DNA of 64,000 bases from Amycolatopsis acidicola (GCF_007713735.2 NZ_VMNW02000003.1:62001-126000); one strand, 5' to 3'; counted from the stretch's first letter, positions 26,977 through 37,191 are shown. Notes: generated by a model from the letters alone, not told the origin. Numbers and translations are program-made.

Positions 26977-27947
26977 TGGGCGGAAAGATGCGTGCGGCGG
27001 TCCCCATCGACGGGGAGATCGAGCTGGCCGAGGTTCCGGTGCCCGAGCCGGGCCCCCGCGAGGTGCTCGTCGCGGTCCACGCGGCGGGCATGAACCGGGC
27101 GGATCTGTTGCACCGTCGGGGCCGCTACCGCCAGCAGGCCTTCCGTCGCCCCGGAAGTCCCGACATCGCGGGCCTGGAGTTCGCGGGCGAAATCGCCGCG
27201 GTGGGCGCCGACGTCCGTGAGGCCACCGTCGGCCGGCGGGTGATGGCGATGTGCGGTGGCGCCTACGCCGAGTACGTCGCTGTCGACGAGCGTTTGCTGT
27301 TGCCGTCGCCCGATGGGCTGCAGTCGGCGGACTGTGCCGCGTTGCCGATGGCTCTGCTGACCGAGTTCGAGGCGCTCGTGCGTCTGGCCGGGTTCCACAG
27401 CGGGGACCGGGTGCTGGTGACAGGTGCGACGTCGTCGGCCGGTTTGGCCGGGGTGCAGCTCGCGCACTGCCTGGGAGCGGAGGTCGTGGCGACCACACGG
27501 TCTCTCCACGCCGATTCCCTGTTGCGCGATGTCGGTGCGGATCTTGTGGTGCACAACGAAAGCGAGCTCGCGGAGCAGACGGGTTCCACCGGCGTCGACA
27601 TCGTGATCGACCACGTGGGCGGCGCGATGTTCGAAGCAAGCGTCACCGTCGCCCGCACACGGGCGCGCCTGGTCTCGGTCGGGCGGCTGGGCGGTCGGTC
27701 CGCCTCACTCGATCTTGCCGACCTCGCCGCCCGGCGCGCGCGGGTGACCGGAACGACGTGGAAGAACCAGACACTCGACGAGATCGCCGCGTGCGTGGAC
27801 GAGTTTCGCCGTGTCGCGCAACCACTTGTCGACGCCGGCCGGATCAAGCCTGTGACCGGACGACGCATCCAGTTCGCCGACATCCGGTCGGGATACGAGC
27901 ACCTGACCGCCCCGCGAGAGCCGGGCAAGCCCGTCGTCATTTTCTGA
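26976..27947 (+). CDS. Quinone oxidoreductase-like MDR protein
   Basis: 323 aa, starting in a TGATG overlap. It is a zinc-free medium-chain dehydrogenase/reductase: GMNRADLLHRRGRY at ~35-48, the cofactor loop VTGATSSAGLAGVQLAHCLGA (~140-160) and a C-terminal GRIKPVTGRRIQFADI. It probably reduces a quinone or an enone with NADPH. In this operon it could reduce an unsaturated intermediate or protect against catechol/quinone redox cycling. The specific substrate is unknown. Confidence 0.8.
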   Translation: MGGKMRAAVPIDGEIELAEVPVPEPGPREVLVAVHAAGMNRADLLHRRGRYRQQAFRRPGSPDIAGLEFAGEIAAVGADVREATVGRRVMAMCGGAYAEYVAVDERLLLPSPDGLQSADCAALPMALLTEFEALVRLAGFHSGDRVLVTGATSSAGLAGVQLAHCLGAEVVATTRSLHADSLLRDVGADLVVHNESELAEQTGSTGVDIVIDHVGGAMFEASVTVARTRARLVSVGRLGGRSASLDLADLAARRARVTGTTWKNQTLDEIAACVDEFRRVAQPLVDAGRIKPVTGRRIQFADIRSGYEHLTAPREPGKPVVIF

Positions 27948-27973
27948 CCAGGGAACAACGAGAGGAGTTTCTC

Positions 27974-28837
27974 ATGACGTACCACAGTGTGTGGTCGGAT
28001 CTGCGGGGAGTGGAGTTCAGGCAGCGCTGGGTCGACGCGGGCGGGGTGGCGACCCGGGTGCTCGAATCGGGCAGCGCGGACAAGCCCGCGCTGATCTTCA
28101 TCCACGGCACCGGGGGCCACGCCGAAGCCTATGTGCGTAACCTCGGTCCGCACGCCGAGCACTTCCACACCTACTCGATCGACATGGTCGGCCACGGTTT
28201 CAGCGACAAGCCCGACCAGGCCTACGACTTCAAGGACTACGTGGAGCACCTTCGCGCTTTCCTTGACGCGGAAGGGATCCGTAAGGTCTCGATCAGTGGT
28301 GAGTCGATGGGCGCGGGGATCGCCGGGTGGTTCGCGCTGACCTACCCCGACCGGGTGGACAAGATCGTGCTCAACACCGGCGCGGCGTTGCGGCTGCCCG
28401 AGGACGTCGTCCAGCGGCTGGCGACGCTGTCCATGGACGCGGTGGTCAACGCGAGCGAAGAGAGTGTGCGCAAGCGGCTGGAATGGCTGGTGCACGACCC
28501 TTCCGACATCAACGAGGACCTCGTCGACACCCGGCTGACGATCTACCGGAACCCGGAGTACGTCGCGCGGATGACCAACATCCTCAAGCGGCACACCGAT
28601 CCCGATGGGCAGGACCGCAACTGCCTGGAACAGCACCACTGGGAAAAGGTTGCGTGCCCCGTGCTGGTGCTGTGGACCGACCACGACCCGACCGCGCCGC
28701 CGGAGATCGGCAAGCAGGTCGCGGACTGGATCCCCGACTCGCGGTTCGCGGTGATGACCGACGCGGGTCACTGGCCGCAGTTCGAGGACCCGGAGACGTT
28801 CAACCGGATCCACCTCGACTTCCTGCTGGGCCGTTGA
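27974..28837 (+). CDS. Alpha/beta hydrolase, meta-cleavage product hydrolase
   Basis: 287 aa from the ATG after GAGAGGAG. Catalytic triad: Ser111 in GESMG, Asp in WTDHDPTAP near 238 and His in DAGHWPQFEDPE near 265; the oxyanion element HGTGG is at ~39. This is the BphD/HsaD type of C-C hydrolase, which splits the ring-fission product of an extradiol dioxygenase into a dienoate and a carboxylic acid. The extradiol dioxygenase (29659) and dienoate hydratase (35207) in the same operon support this. Confidence 0.88.
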   Translation: MTYHSVWSDLRGVEFRQRWVDAGGVATRVLESGSADKPALIFIHGTGGHAEAYVRNLGPHAEHFHTYSIDMVGHGFSDKPDQAYDFKDYVEHLRAFLDAEGIRKVSISGESMGAGIAGWFALTYPDRVDKIVLNTGAALRLPEDVVQRLATLSMDAVVNASEESVRKRLEWLVHDPSDINEDLVDTRLTIYRNPEYVARMTNILKRHTDPDGQDRNCLEQHHWEKVACPVLVLWTDHDPTAPPEIGKQVADWIPDSRFAVMTDAGHWPQFEDPETFNRIHLDFLLGR

Positions 28838-28839
28838 CC

Positions 28840-29619
28840 ATGTCAGTACACGAAGCGATCGTGGGTGACCGGTTCCGCGACCAGGTGGTGGTGGTGACCG
28901 GGGCTGCGGGCGGAATCGGCAGCGCGATCATCACCCGTGCGGCCCGCGAGGGAGCGCACGTCGTCGCCGCCGACCGCGCACCCGACGGGGAGCAGAAGGT
29001 CGCGGGCTTTCTCGGTGCGGATGCACCGAAGTGGGCCTACGTCGGGTCCGATGTGTCCACTGAGGACGGAGCGCGGCAGCTGGTGGACGAGGCGCTCGGC
29101 CGGTTCGGCAGGCTTGACGTCCTGGTCAACAACGCCGGTGGCGGCATCATCAAACCGTTCCTCGACCACACACCGGAAACAATGCGCGAGACCGTGGACC
29201 GCAACCTGTGGACCACCGTCTGGTGTTCCCGCGCGGTGGTACCGGTCATGTCCGAGCAGAGGTACGGCCGGATCGTGAACGTGGGTGCGGACTCGGTGCG
29301 CAACGGGCTGTTCGAGCACGCGATGTACAACGCCGCCAAGGGCGGAGTGCACGGCCTGACCACCGGGATGGCCCGGGAGTTCGCCGGCGGCGGCATCACG
29401 GTGAACACCGTCGCGCCGACCGGAACGGAAACCCCGTTCACGCTGTCGCGGCCACCGGAGGCGGTGGAGCGGTTCGAGAAGACGCGCAACCTGATCCCGG
29501 TGGGGCGGTTCGCCAAAGCCGCCGAGGTCGCGTCCGCCGTGCTGTACCTGGCCAGCGAGGAGGCGTCGTTCATCACCGGTCAGGTGCTCAGCATCAACGG
29601 TGGCTCGACCATGCTCTGA
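28840..29619 (+). CDS. SDR, cis-dihydrodiol dehydrogenase candidate
   Basis: 259 aa, starting 3 bases after the hydrolase gene and translationally coupled. It is a classical SDR: TGAAGGIG (~residues 20-27), NNAGGG (~91) and the Tyr-x3-Lys in MYNAAKGGVHG; C-terminal FITGQVLSINGGSTML. Between a ring dioxygenase and an extradiol enzyme, the expected job is NAD-dependent rearomatisation of the cis-dihydrodiol to a catechol. The sequence family alone would also fit other hydroxy substrates. Confidence 0.82.
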   Translation: MSVHEAIVGDRFRDQVVVVTGAAGGIGSAIITRAAREGAHVVAADRAPDGEQKVAGFLGADAPKWAYVGSDVSTEDGARQLVDEALGRFGRLDVLVNNAGGGIIKPFLDHTPETMRETVDRNLWTTVWCSRAVVPVMSEQRYGRIVNVGADSVRNGLFEHAMYNAAKGGVHGLTTGMAREFAGGGITVNTVAPTGTETPFTLSRPPEAVERFEKTRNLIPVGRFAKAAEVASAVLYLASEEASFITGQVLSINGGSTML

Positions 29620-29658
29620 CGCTTCGTCACGCAGCCGAACAGAACAAGGAGAAACCTG

Positions 29659-30519
29659 ATGCCAGAAGAAAAACTGATCCCGCAGCGCCTGGGGTACGTG
29701 GTGCTGGACGTGACCGACCTCGACGACGCGGTCACCCGGTGGACGAAGTACGCGATGCTCGAAGTGTCCGAACGCACCGAGGACGTGATCCACCTGCGCG
29801 GTGGCACCGACCACCACTGGATCGTGCTGCACCGGACCGAGGGCGAGGCCGGGATCCGCAAGCTGGCCTTCGAAGTGGTCGAGCCCGGCGATCTCGACCG
29901 CTATCGCGACCGGCTGACCGCCGAAGGCGTCGAGGTCACCGACCACGAGGGGGAGTGGACCGGCCCGGCCATCCGCTTCCGCGACCCCAACGGCTACCTC
30001 GTCGAGCTGTTCACGGGCATGGGAAACATGGGCGTCCCGCCCACCAAGCCGTGGATCAACCCCTCCGCGATGCTGCACGCGGTGGTCGCCGTGGCCGATC
30101 TGGAGAAGTCCTTCGACTTCTACGGGCGGGTCCTCGGGATGCTCGAGTCCGACCGCGTCCTGGAGCGCACCATCTTCCTGCGCGCCGCCAACCAGTTCCA
30201 CCACTCGCTGGTGATCGGTGCCGGCCGGGGTGAGCCGCCGCTGCTCGACCACGTCGCTTTCCACTTCGACGGGATCGACGACCTGATGCGGGTCCGGCAG
30301 AACTTCATCGAGAACGACCAGCCGTTCTCCCGCGACCTGTTGCGGCACCCGACGTCGGGCTCGATGGGGTTCTACGCCAAGGGCCTCCCCGGGCCGTCGA
30401 CCGTCGAATTCTGCATCGAGCACGGCAAGATCACCGACCCGGACCACCGGCCGCGGTCGATGGCGCGGGCCCGCTGGGCGTCGAACGTCTGGCTGCCACC
30501 GGTGGATCTCAATGCTTGA
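29659..30519 (+). CDS. Type I extradiol ring-cleavage dioxygenase (VOC fold)
   Basis: 286 aa after AAGGAGAAA. Two glyoxalase/VOC modules are visible: residues ~8-120 (LGYVVLDVTDLDDAVTRW) and ~135-250 (MLHAVVAVADLEKSFDFYGRVLGM). Candidate Fe(II) ligands lie in the second module: His in MLHAVV, His in LLDHVAFHF and Glu in STVEFCIEHG, in the BphC order. It should open a catechol ring next to the diol with O2. Its product is the substrate of the hydrolase at 27974. Its end overlaps the amidohydrolase gene by 8 bases. Confidence 0.85.
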   Translation: MPEEKLIPQRLGYVVLDVTDLDDAVTRWTKYAMLEVSERTEDVIHLRGGTDHHWIVLHRTEGEAGIRKLAFEVVEPGDLDRYRDRLTAEGVEVTDHEGEWTGPAIRFRDPNGYLVELFTGMGNMGVPPTKPWINPSAMLHAVVAVADLEKSFDFYGRVLGMLESDRVLERTIFLRAANQFHHSLVIGAGRGEPPLLDHVAFHFDGIDDLMRVRQNFIENDQPFSRDLLRHPTSGSMGFYAKGLPGPSTVEFCIEHGKITDPDHRPRSMARARWASNVWLPPVDLNA

Positions 30520-31549
30520 TGTCCACACCCACTTCTTCCCGCGGGATCTGCCACCGCCGTCGGACCAGGCGGTGCGGGAAGGGTGGCCGGTGCTCGAAGC
30601 GCAGGGCGACCAGGTCCGTGTTTTCCAGCGCGGCAAGCATGTGCGGACCCTCGGGCCGTCCGCCTGGGACGCCGGAGCACGGTTCGAGGACATGGACCGG
30701 GACGAGGTCGTGGGGCAGGTCGTCATGCCGACCCCGTTCACGTTCCTCTACGACGCCTCCGCGGAAATCGCCGGACGGTATGCCAGGGAACAGAACGACC
30801 GGCTCGCGGAACTCATCGCGGCCGGGCAGGGCCGGTTGTTCGGTTTGGGCGCGATTCCCTTGCAGGACCCCGAAGCAGCGGTAGCCGAGATCAAGCGTCT
30901 GCCCGGTGAGCTCGGGATGCACGGCGTTGCCATCGGCACCCACGCGCACCGATTTCAGCTGCACGACAAGGAACTGGACCCGGTGTTCGCCGAGCTGGAA
31001 GCCTCGGGATCGGCGGTGTTCGTGCACCCATGGCAACCCGTCGCGCCCGAGCGCTCCTGCCATCACGGGCTGGCTTTCGGCCTCGGCAGGGCGATCGAGA
31101 CCGAACTCGCAGTCGGCTCCCTGCTGTTCGGCGGAGTTCTGGACCGGCATCCCGCCCTGCGGATCTGCCTGGCGCACGGGGGCGCGGGCGTCCCGGCGCT
31201 TCGAGGCCGCCTCCTGAACGGCTGGCAACGTCAGCACGACGCGCCACCGCGGGACGGGCCCTGGCAGGCCTTGCGCACGCTCTGGGCGGACGGGCTCACC
31301 TACGACCCGGGCGCGCTGGCACTGGCCGAGGACACCTTCGGGCCCGAGCACATGGTCGTCGGATCGGACTACCCGTTCGCCGCCATGGAATCACCGATCG
31401 CCGCCTCCTACCGCCTCGGCGCCGAGTCACTGCGGCTCGGTGGGCGTTGGCGGGACACGACGACTCGCAATGCCCTGGATTTTCTCGGCTGCACGAGCGC
31501 CGAGCGCGCACGTTTTCCCTCCACCACAAAGAACGGACATGCGGTATGA
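30512..31549 (+). CDS. Amidohydrolase-2 / ACMSD-like metal-dependent decarboxylase or hydrolase
   Basis: 345 aa. The metal-binding N-terminus LDVHTHFFP (HxH), a mid-barrel His (VHPWQPV), LAHGG and the late Asp in VGSDYPFA form the ACMSD/amidohydrolase-2 site. Members decarboxylate aromatic or muconate acids, or hydrolyse ring-fission lactones and side chains. In this operon it may remove a carboxyl group from a ring or ring-fission acid; that is inference. It overlaps its neighbours at both ends. Confidence 0.82.
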   Translation: MLDVHTHFFPRDLPPPSDQAVREGWPVLEAQGDQVRVFQRGKHVRTLGPSAWDAGARFEDMDRDEVVGQVVMPTPFTFLYDASAEIAGRYAREQNDRLAELIAAGQGRLFGLGAIPLQDPEAAVAEIKRLPGELGMHGVAIGTHAHRFQLHDKELDPVFAELEASGSAVFVHPWQPVAPERSCHHGLAFGLGRAIETELAVGSLLFGGVLDRHPALRICLAHGGAGVPALRGRLLNGWQRQHDAPPRDGPWQALRTLWADGLTYDPGALALAEDTFGPEHMVVGSDYPFAAMESPIAASYRLGAESLRLGGRWRDTTTRNALDFLGCTSAERARFPSTTKNGHAV

Positions 31550-32688
31550 AACTCGATCAGGACCACCAGGACTTCCTCGCGGCCGTGCGGGACATGGCGG
31601 ACAAGCACGTACGCCCGGTCGCCGACGAGATCGACAAGACCAATGAGTTCCCGGCCGGCCTTGTCGACGTCTTCGGGGACATGGGCCTGGTGCAGCTGGC
31701 CGTGCCCGAGGAGTACGGCGGCCCGGGCGGCGACCTGCTCTCCGGCTGCCTCGCCCGCGAGGCGGTGGCGGAGGCCGGGTCGATGGCGCTCGCGCAGCTC
31801 GCCGGCCAGAACTCCATCGTCGTCAACGCCATCCTCACCGGCGCGAGCAAGGAACTACTCGGCGAGATCATGCCGCTGCTCGCGCAGGGGCGGACCATCA
31901 CCTGCATCGCGATCACCGAACCCGACGCCGGCTCCGACCCGTCCCTGATGAAGACGAAGGCCACCAAGGACGGAGACCGCTGGATCCTCAACGGTGCCAA
32001 GCAGTTCATCACCTGGGGCAGCATGGCGAAGTACGCCCTGGTGTTCGCCCGCACCAACGACCAGCCCGGAAGCAAGGGCATCAGCGCGTTCCTCGTCGAC
32101 ACCGACCAGGAAGGCTGGAAGGTCGCCAAACACAACGACAAGATGGGCCAGCACGGCGTCCCCAACAACGAGATCTTCCTCGACGACGTCGTGGTCGACG
32201 ACGCCTACATGGTGGGCGAAGAGGGCAACGGCTTCGGTGCCGCGATGCACGGACTGCACCTCAACCGGCCCACCGTCGCCGCCATCGCGGTCGGTGCCGC
32301 GCAGTGCGCGCTGGACTACGCCATCAACTACGCCAAGGAGCGCGAAGCGGGTGGCCGGCGCATCGTCGAATACCAGGGCCTGCAGTGGATGATGGCCGAG
32401 AACTTCACCAACATCGCCGCGGCCAGACACCTGGTCTACGACTGCGCCCAGGCCTACGACAGCGGCGCGCCCCGTGACGAAGTGACCAGGCTGTCGTCGA
32501 TGGCCAAACTGTTCGCCGCCGACACCGTCAACCGGGCCACCGCCGACGCGGTGCAGATCCTGGGCGGTCACGGCTACATGTCCGACCACCCCGTCGAACG
32601 TTACATGCGCGACGCCAAGCTGCTCGGGATCTACGAGGGCACGAGCCAGATCCAGCGCAACATCATCGCCAAGCGGATCCTGCGATGA
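31546..32688 (+). CDS. Acyl-CoA dehydrogenase
   Basis: 380 aa, ATGA overlap with the amidohydrolase gene. It is a full-length, canonical [21 protein letters not shown] (~residues 124-140) for [17 protein letters not shown], and the catalytic Glu in [18 protein letters not shown]. It is closer to short-chain/2-methylbutyryl-type dehydrogenases than the FadE28/29-like pair. It probably oxidises the acid released by ring-fission product hydrolysis, after CoA transfer by one of the two CaiB proteins downstream. Confidence 0.9.
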   Translation: MKLDQDHQDFLAAVRDMADKHVRPVADEIDKTNEFPAGLVDVFGDMGLVQLAVPEEYGGPGGDLLSGCLAREAVAEAGSMALAQLAGQNSIVVNAILTGASKELLGEIMPLLAQGRTITCIAITEPDAGSDPSLMKTKATKDGDRWILNGAKQFITWGSMAKYALVFARTNDQPGSKGISAFLVDTDQEGWKVAKHNDKMGQHGVPNNEIFLDDVVVDDAYMVGEEGNGFGAAMHGLHLNRPTVAAIAVGAAQCALDYAINYAKEREAGGRRIVEYQGLQWMMAENFTNIAAARHLVYDCAQAYDSGAPRDEVTRLSSMAKLFAADTVNRATADAVQILGGHGYMSDHPVERYMRDAKLLGIYEGTSQIQRNIIAKRILR

Positions 32689-33845
32689 GCCTGCCACTCG
32701 AGGGCATCCGGGTGCTCGACTTCACGATCATGATCGCCGGCCCGTACGGCGGGCGGCTGCTCGCCGACGCGGGCGCCGAAGTGATCAAAGTCGAGGCGCC
32801 CGAAGGGGATCCGATGCGCAAGCGCACGCCGTTGCGTGCGGGCGCGAGCAGTTACTTCGGCTCCCTGAACGCCGGCAAACGCGGTGTGATGCTCGATCTC
32901 AAGGACCCGGACGGCCACCGGCAGGCCGTGGATCTCGTCGCCGGGGCGGACGTGCTCATCGAGAACTTCCGCCCCGGGGTGATGGCGAAACTGGGCCTGG
33001 ACTACGAAACCTGTGCGCGCGTGAACCCGGGATTGGTCTACTGCTCGATCTCCGGGTACGGCCAGACCGGTCCGAAGGCGCTGTACCCGGCCTACGCGCC
33101 GATCGTGCACGCGATGTCCGGCTACGACATCACGAACATGAACTACCAGCGCGACGCCGACCGGCCCGCCTCCACAGGGATCTTCGTCGCGGACGTGATG
33201 GCGGGGCAGGTCGCGTACGGCGGAATCGTCTCGGCGTTGCTGGCCCGCGGCAACCACGGGCGCGGGGACCACCTGGACATCGCGTTGCTGGACATCATGC
33301 TCTCGACGCTGGTCTACGAAACGCAGGCCGCGCAGGACACCGGCCCCAGCCTGGGCAAGACCGTCTACCGGCCGGTCCCAGCCGGCGACGAGTTCCTCAT
33401 CATCGCCGCGATCACCGATCGCAACTTCCGGACGCTGGCCGAGGCGATGGGGCGTCCGGACCTGCTCACCGACCCACGCTTCGCCGAGATGTCCGCGCGC
33501 GAGCACAACTGGGAGGCATGGCAGGACGTGATCGCAGGCTGGGCCGCGGACCAGGAGGCGGCCGAAGCCGAGAAATACCTGCTGGACAGGGGAGTTCCGT
33601 GTGCCCGGTTCCGCACGGTCGAGGACGTGCTCGATGACGAACAGCTTCGCGCACGCGGAACCCTGCGCCGAGCAGAGGACGCGGCAGGCACCTACGACTA
33701 CGTGGGCCTGCCGTTTCAAACGGAATCGTTCGGCGCTGACCGGGCACCGGCCTTGGTCCCCGCACTCGGTGCCGACAACGAAGCGGTACTCGGCCGTGGC
33801 CGGGAAAGCACGAAAACCGGGAAGCGACATGAAAGTTCGAGTTGA
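32685..33845 (+). CDS. CaiB/BaiF family CoA-transferase
   Basis: 386 aa in an ATGA overlap. Class III CoA-transferase features: [39 protein letters not shown] at the N-terminus, [18 protein letters not shown] and [14 protein letters not shown], and the catalytic Asp region in [15 protein letters not shown] (~residues 163-178). It should move CoA between an acyl-CoA donor and a pathway acid without ATP. Its last 17 bases overlap the ferredoxin gene. Confidence 0.87.
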   Translation: MSLPLEGIRVLDFTIMIAGPYGGRLLADAGAEVIKVEAPEGDPMRKRTPLRAGASSYFGSLNAGKRGVMLDLKDPDGHRQAVDLVAGADVLIENFRPGVMAKLGLDYETCARVNPGLVYCSISGYGQTGPKALYPAYAPIVHAMSGYDITNMNYQRDADRPASTGIFVADVMAGQVAYGGIVSALLARGNHGRGDHLDIALLDIMLSTLVYETQAAQDTGPSLGKTVYRPVPAGDEFLIIAAITDRNFRTLAEAMGRPDLLTDPRFAEMSAREHNWEAWQDVIAGWAADQEAAEAEKYLLDRGVPCARFRTVEDVLDDEQLRARGTLRRAEDAAGTYDYVGLPFQTESFGADRAPALVPALGADNEAVLGRGRESTKTGKRHESSS

Positions 33846-34023
33846 CGAAGACAAATGCTGTGGGTTCGCCGCCTGCCTGAGCGTGGCGCCGAAGGTGTTC
33901 GACATCGACAGCGACCAGATCGCCGTCCTCCTGATCGACGGCGAGATCCCCGAGGACCTGCGGGGCTGCACGCGTGACGCGGCAGAGGCATGCCCGACCG
34001 ACGCGATCGTGATCGAGGAGTGA
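33829..34023 (+). CDS. [3Fe-4S]-type ferredoxin of the dioxygenase system
   Basis: 64 aa, ATG at 33829 inside the end of the CoA-transferase gene. Cys pattern: KCCGFAAC (C-x5-C) and ACPTDA, with an extra Cys at position 11 and another in GCTRDA. It is the same size and type as the ferredoxin at 7008, but only about half similar. It is the probable electron donor to the Rieske dioxygenase. [3Fe-4S] ferredoxins serve this role in some actinobacterial polycyclic aromatic dioxygenases. Confidence 0.87.
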   Translation: MKVRVDEDKCCGFAACLSVAPKVFDIDSDQIAVLLIDGEIPEDLRGCTRDAAEACPTDAIVIEE

Positions 34024-34028
34024 GCGCG

Positions 34029-35210
34029 ATGGATGTCGTCATCGTCGGTGCCTCCGTCGCGGGCGTCGCGACGGCCGACGCGCTGCGCAAGGCCGGTCAC
34101 GACGGCGGGATCACCCTCGTCGACGCGGACCGGCATCTGCCTTACGACAAACCGCCGCTGTCCAAGGGTGCGCTGAAGCCGGACTGGGACGCGCGCAAGA
34201 GCTTGCTGAGGCCCGAACAGCACTACCGGGACCAGGGAATCGAGCTCGTGCTCGGGCAGCCGGCCCGTGCGCTCGACCCGGCGCGCCCGATGGTGACGCT
34301 GGACAGCGGCGGCGAGATCGGTGGTGATGCGGTGGTGATCGCGACCGGGGTGCGAGCGCGCCGGCTGCCCGGCATGCCGCCCTTGCGGGGCGTGCACACC
34401 ATCCGGAACCTGGACGACAGCGTCGCGCTGAGGCGCGAACTGTCCGGCGCGCCGAAGCTCGTCATCGTCGGGGGTGGGTTCATCGGCGCGGAAGTGGCCT
34501 CGGTGGCCGTGAGTCTCGGTGCGGACGTCACCATCGTCGAAGCCAGGGAACGCCCGTTCCAGCACCTGTTCGGCGCCGACGTCGCCCTGTCGCTGGCGCG
34601 GCGCCACGACAAGCACGGAGTGCGCCTGCTGTGCGGCCAGGGGGTCGCGCGGCTTTCGGGCGAGGCCAAGGTCGAGCAGGTCGTGCTGACCGACGGAACG
34701 GTGCTGGACGCCGACGTGGTCCTGCTCGGCCTCGGTGCGGAACCGGTCGTCGACTGGCTCGCCGGTTCCGGCGTGCGTGTCGAGAACGGTGTCGTGTGTG
34801 ACGATTCGGGCCGCACCAACCGCCGGAACGTCTACGCGGCAGGGGATGTCGCCGCCTGGTGGTACCCCACGGCGCGGCGGCACATGCGGGTCGAGCACTG
34901 GACAACCGCGAAAGAACAGGGCACCGCCGTTGCCCGCGCCATTCTCGGATCCTCCGCGCCCGCGCCGTCGGTGCCGTATTTCTGGTCCGATCAGTACGGG
35001 AGCCGCCTGCAGTTCCTCGGTACCTCGGAGGGCTACGACAGTTCGAGGGTCAGCCACGGCAGCCTCGGCACCGACGAGTATGTCGTGCTGTACCGGAAAG
35101 CGGGCACCGTCATCGGCGCGCTCGGACTCGGCGCGACACGGGAGCTGATGCGCTGCCGCGCCCTCATCGGACACGCGGACCAAGGCACCGAGAGAGCGAT
35201 CGCCTCATGA
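34029..35210 (+). CDS. Ferredoxin reductase of the dioxygenase system
   Basis: 393 aa. FAD motif VIVGASVAGVATADALRKAG, NADH motif VIVGGGFIGAEVASVAVSLGA (~residues 140-160), and NVYAAGDVAAWWYP for FAD. BphA4/putidaredoxin-reductase family. It passes electrons from NAD(P)H to the ferredoxin 5 bases upstream and on to the dioxygenase at 25136. It overlaps the hydratase gene by 4 bases. Confidence 0.9.
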   Translation: MDVVIVGASVAGVATADALRKAGHDGGITLVDADRHLPYDKPPLSKGALKPDWDARKSLLRPEQHYRDQGIELVLGQPARALDPARPMVTLDSGGEIGGDAVVIATGVRARRLPGMPPLRGVHTIRNLDDSVALRRELSGAPKLVIVGGGFIGAEVASVAVSLGADVTIVEARERPFQHLFGADVALSLARRHDKHGVRLLCGQGVARLSGEAKVEQVVLTDGTVLDADVVLLGLGAEPVVDWLAGSGVRVENGVVCDDSGRTNRRNVYAAGDVAAWWYPTARRHMRVEHWTTAKEQGTAVARAILGSSAPAPSVPYFWSDQYGSRLQFLGTSEGYDSSRVSHGSLGTDEYVVLYRKAGTVIGALGLGATRELMRCRALIGHADQGTERAIAS

Positions 35211-36013
35211 CCGCGGTCGACGAACTCACCGTCCGGCAAGCCTGCCGTGAACTGTGGACGGCCGCGCGACTGCACCGTCCGGTACCGCCGATCCGGGACT
35301 TGTTCGAGCCCGGGGACATCGACAGCGGATACGCCGTCCAGGAACTGCTCACCCTGTGCCGGTTGCGCGACGGCGGCCGCGTCATCGGGCACAAGATCGG
35401 GCTGACCTCTCCGGCTGTGCAGCGCCAGCTCGGCGTGGACCAGCCGGATTTCGGGGTCCTGTTCCACGACATGCTCCGCACTGGGCGCGAGCCGATCGAC
35501 CTGGCCTCCCTGATCGCGCCGAAGATCGAGGCAGAGGTCGCCTTCGTCCTCGCCGGGGACCTCGACGATCCGGAGCTGACGCCGGCCGCGGTCCAGCGAA
35601 AGGTCGCTTACGTCCAACCGGCACTGGAGATCGTCGACAGCCGGGTTGGGGACTGGGACATCTCGATCGTGGACACGGTCGCCGACAACGCCTCCTCAGG
35701 GCTGTTCGTACTGGGCGACAAGAAAACCCCGCTGAACGGCCTTGATCTCATCGCCGCCCGGATGACGATGACCACGGCCGGGGAGGTGGTCTCCCACGGA
35801 ACCGGAGCCGACTGCCTCGGTGATCCCGTCCTCGCCGTGCTGTGGCTGGCCCGCAAGCTCCGAGACCTGGGCCTCACCCTGCGCGCGGGCGAAATCGTCC
35901 TCGCCGGCGCGCTGGGGCCAATGGCGACAGTCCGGGCCGGCGCCACCTACCACGCGGAGATCAGCGGACTCGGCACAGTGTCGGCTGGCTTCGAGCAAAG
36001 GAAACGCTTGTGA
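35207..36013 (+). CDS. 2-hydroxypenta-2,4-dienoate (2-keto-4-pentenoate) hydratase family
   Basis: 268 aa, ATGA overlap. It belongs to the FAH-like MhpD/BphH/TesE family: GHKIGLTSPAVQRQLGVDQPDFGVLF (~residues 61-86), metal-binding PKIEAEVAFVL with the paired Glu, and GEIVLAGALGPMATVRAG. It adds water to the dienoate left by the C-C hydrolase. A 4-oxalocrotonate decarboxylase is a closely related alternative. The aldolase and acetaldehyde dehydrogenase that usually follow are not in this window. Confidence 0.85.
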   Translation: MTAVDELTVRQACRELWTAARLHRPVPPIRDLFEPGDIDSGYAVQELLTLCRLRDGGRVIGHKIGLTSPAVQRQLGVDQPDFGVLFHDMLRTGREPIDLASLIAPKIEAEVAFVLAGDLDDPELTPAAVQRKVAYVQPALEIVDSRVGDWDISIVDTVADNASSGLFVLGDKKTPLNGLDLIAARMTMTTAGEVVSHGTGADCLGDPVLAVLWLARKLRDLGLTLRAGEIVLAGALGPMATVRAGATYHAEISGLGTVSAGFEQRKRL

Positions 36014-37191
36014 CAGTCGGAGAAGAGCTATCAAACGGGCCGCTCGACGGGATGCTGGTACTTGATCTCTCCCGTGCGCTCGCGGGCCCGCACGCCGCCA
36101 TGATGCTCGGTGACATGGGCGCGAGGGTCATCAAAGTGGAGAGCCCAGCAGGGGATGACAGCCGCAGCTGGGGGCCGCCGTTCGTCGGCGGCGACGAAGA
36201 CCGGGAATCGACCTATTTCTTCTGCGCCAACAGGAACAAAGAATCCATCACCCTCGATCTGAAGGCCGGGGCCGATCGCGGCACGCTCGACGAACTGGTG
36301 CGCCGCGCGGACGTACTCGTCGAGAACTTCCGCCCCGGCGGGTTCGCGCGCCTAGGCTACAGGGATGACCGGCTCCGTTCGTTGAACCCTGGTCTGGTGC
36401 GGCTCTCGATCACCGGCTTCGGGCACGACGGGCCGGAAAGCGCGCGGCCAGGGTACGACCAGATCCTGCAGGGCGAGGGCGGCCTGATGAGCCTCACCGG
36501 AGACGAGCAGGGCACCATCACCAAGGTCGGCGTGCCGATCGCCGACCTGATGGCCGGGATGAACGGCGCCATCGGTGTGCTGTCCGCTCTCTGCGAACGG
36601 GCGCGTACCGGGCGAGGCCGCGTCGTGCGGACGTCTCTGCTCGCGGCGATGATCGGCGCCCACGCGTTCCAGGGCACCCGCTGGACCGTCGGGAAGGAAG
36701 TGCCGGTCCCGACCGGCGCGCAGCATCCCTCGATCGCGCCTTACGGGTTGTTCGAGACGCAAACAGCGCCGGTGCAAGTCGCCTGCGGCTCCGAAGCGTT
36801 GTGGCGCTCCTTCGCTCATGTCGTCGGCATTCCGGCCGACGATCCGAGGTTCGGCACGAACTCCCTCCGCGTCGCGAACCGGAGCGAGCTGACAGCGGAG
36901 ATCACCGGCATGCTCGCGGCCCGGCCCGCGGAGCATTGGCTGCGGCGGCTGGCCGAGGCCGGGATCCCGGCAGGCAAAGTGCGCGGCCTCGATGACGTGT
37001 ACGCCTGGGAACAGGTTGCCTCCCAAGGACTTCTCATCGAGGTCGACCACCTGACCCAGGGCACGCTGACGCTGCCGGGACCGACCGTGCGCTTCGACGA
37101 CAACGCTCATGCCGCCGGACGACAGGAGCATCTTGCCCCGCCGACTCTCGGACAGCACAACGAGTCCGTGCGGGAATGGCTTCGCACCTGA
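36010..37191 (+). CDS. CaiB/BaiF family CoA-transferase
   Basis: 393 aa from the GTG in a GTGA overlap. Family features: MLVLDLSRALAGPHAAMMLGDMGARVIKVE, ADVLVENFRPGGFARLGY, LSITGFGHDGPESARPGYD and VGVPIADLMAGMNGAIGVL with the active-site Asp (~residue 178). It is clearly a separate paralogue from the enzyme at 32685, so two acids may be activated, or one enzyme activates and one recovers CoA. Last gene of the aromatic operon. Confidence 0.87.
   Translation: MTVGEELSNGPLDGMLVLDLSRALAGPHAAMMLGDMGARVIKVESPAGDDSRSWGPPFVGGDEDRESTYFFCANRNKESITLDLKAGADRGTLDELVRRADVLVENFRPGGFARLGYRDDRLRSLNPGLVRLSITGFGHDGPESARPGYDQILQGEGGLMSLTGDEQGTITKVGVPIADLMAGMNGAIGVLSALCERARTGRGRVVRTSLLAAMIGAHAFQGTRWTVGKEVPVPTGAQHPSIAPYGLFETQTAPVQVACGSEALWRSFAHVVGIPADDPRFGTNSLRVANRSELTAEITGMLAARPAEHWLRRLAEAGIPAGKVRGLDDVYAWEQVASQGLLIEVDHLTQGTLTLPGPTVRFDDNAHAAGRQEHLAPPTLGQHNESVREWLRT

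Noticed and set aside
36352-37158. Long open frames on the strand opposite to real genes (for example 268 aa here, and 470-850 aa opposite the reductase, Rieske and quinoprotein genes).
   Set aside because: They mirror third-position GC bias of the genes on the other strand, have no ribosome sites and show no family motifs.
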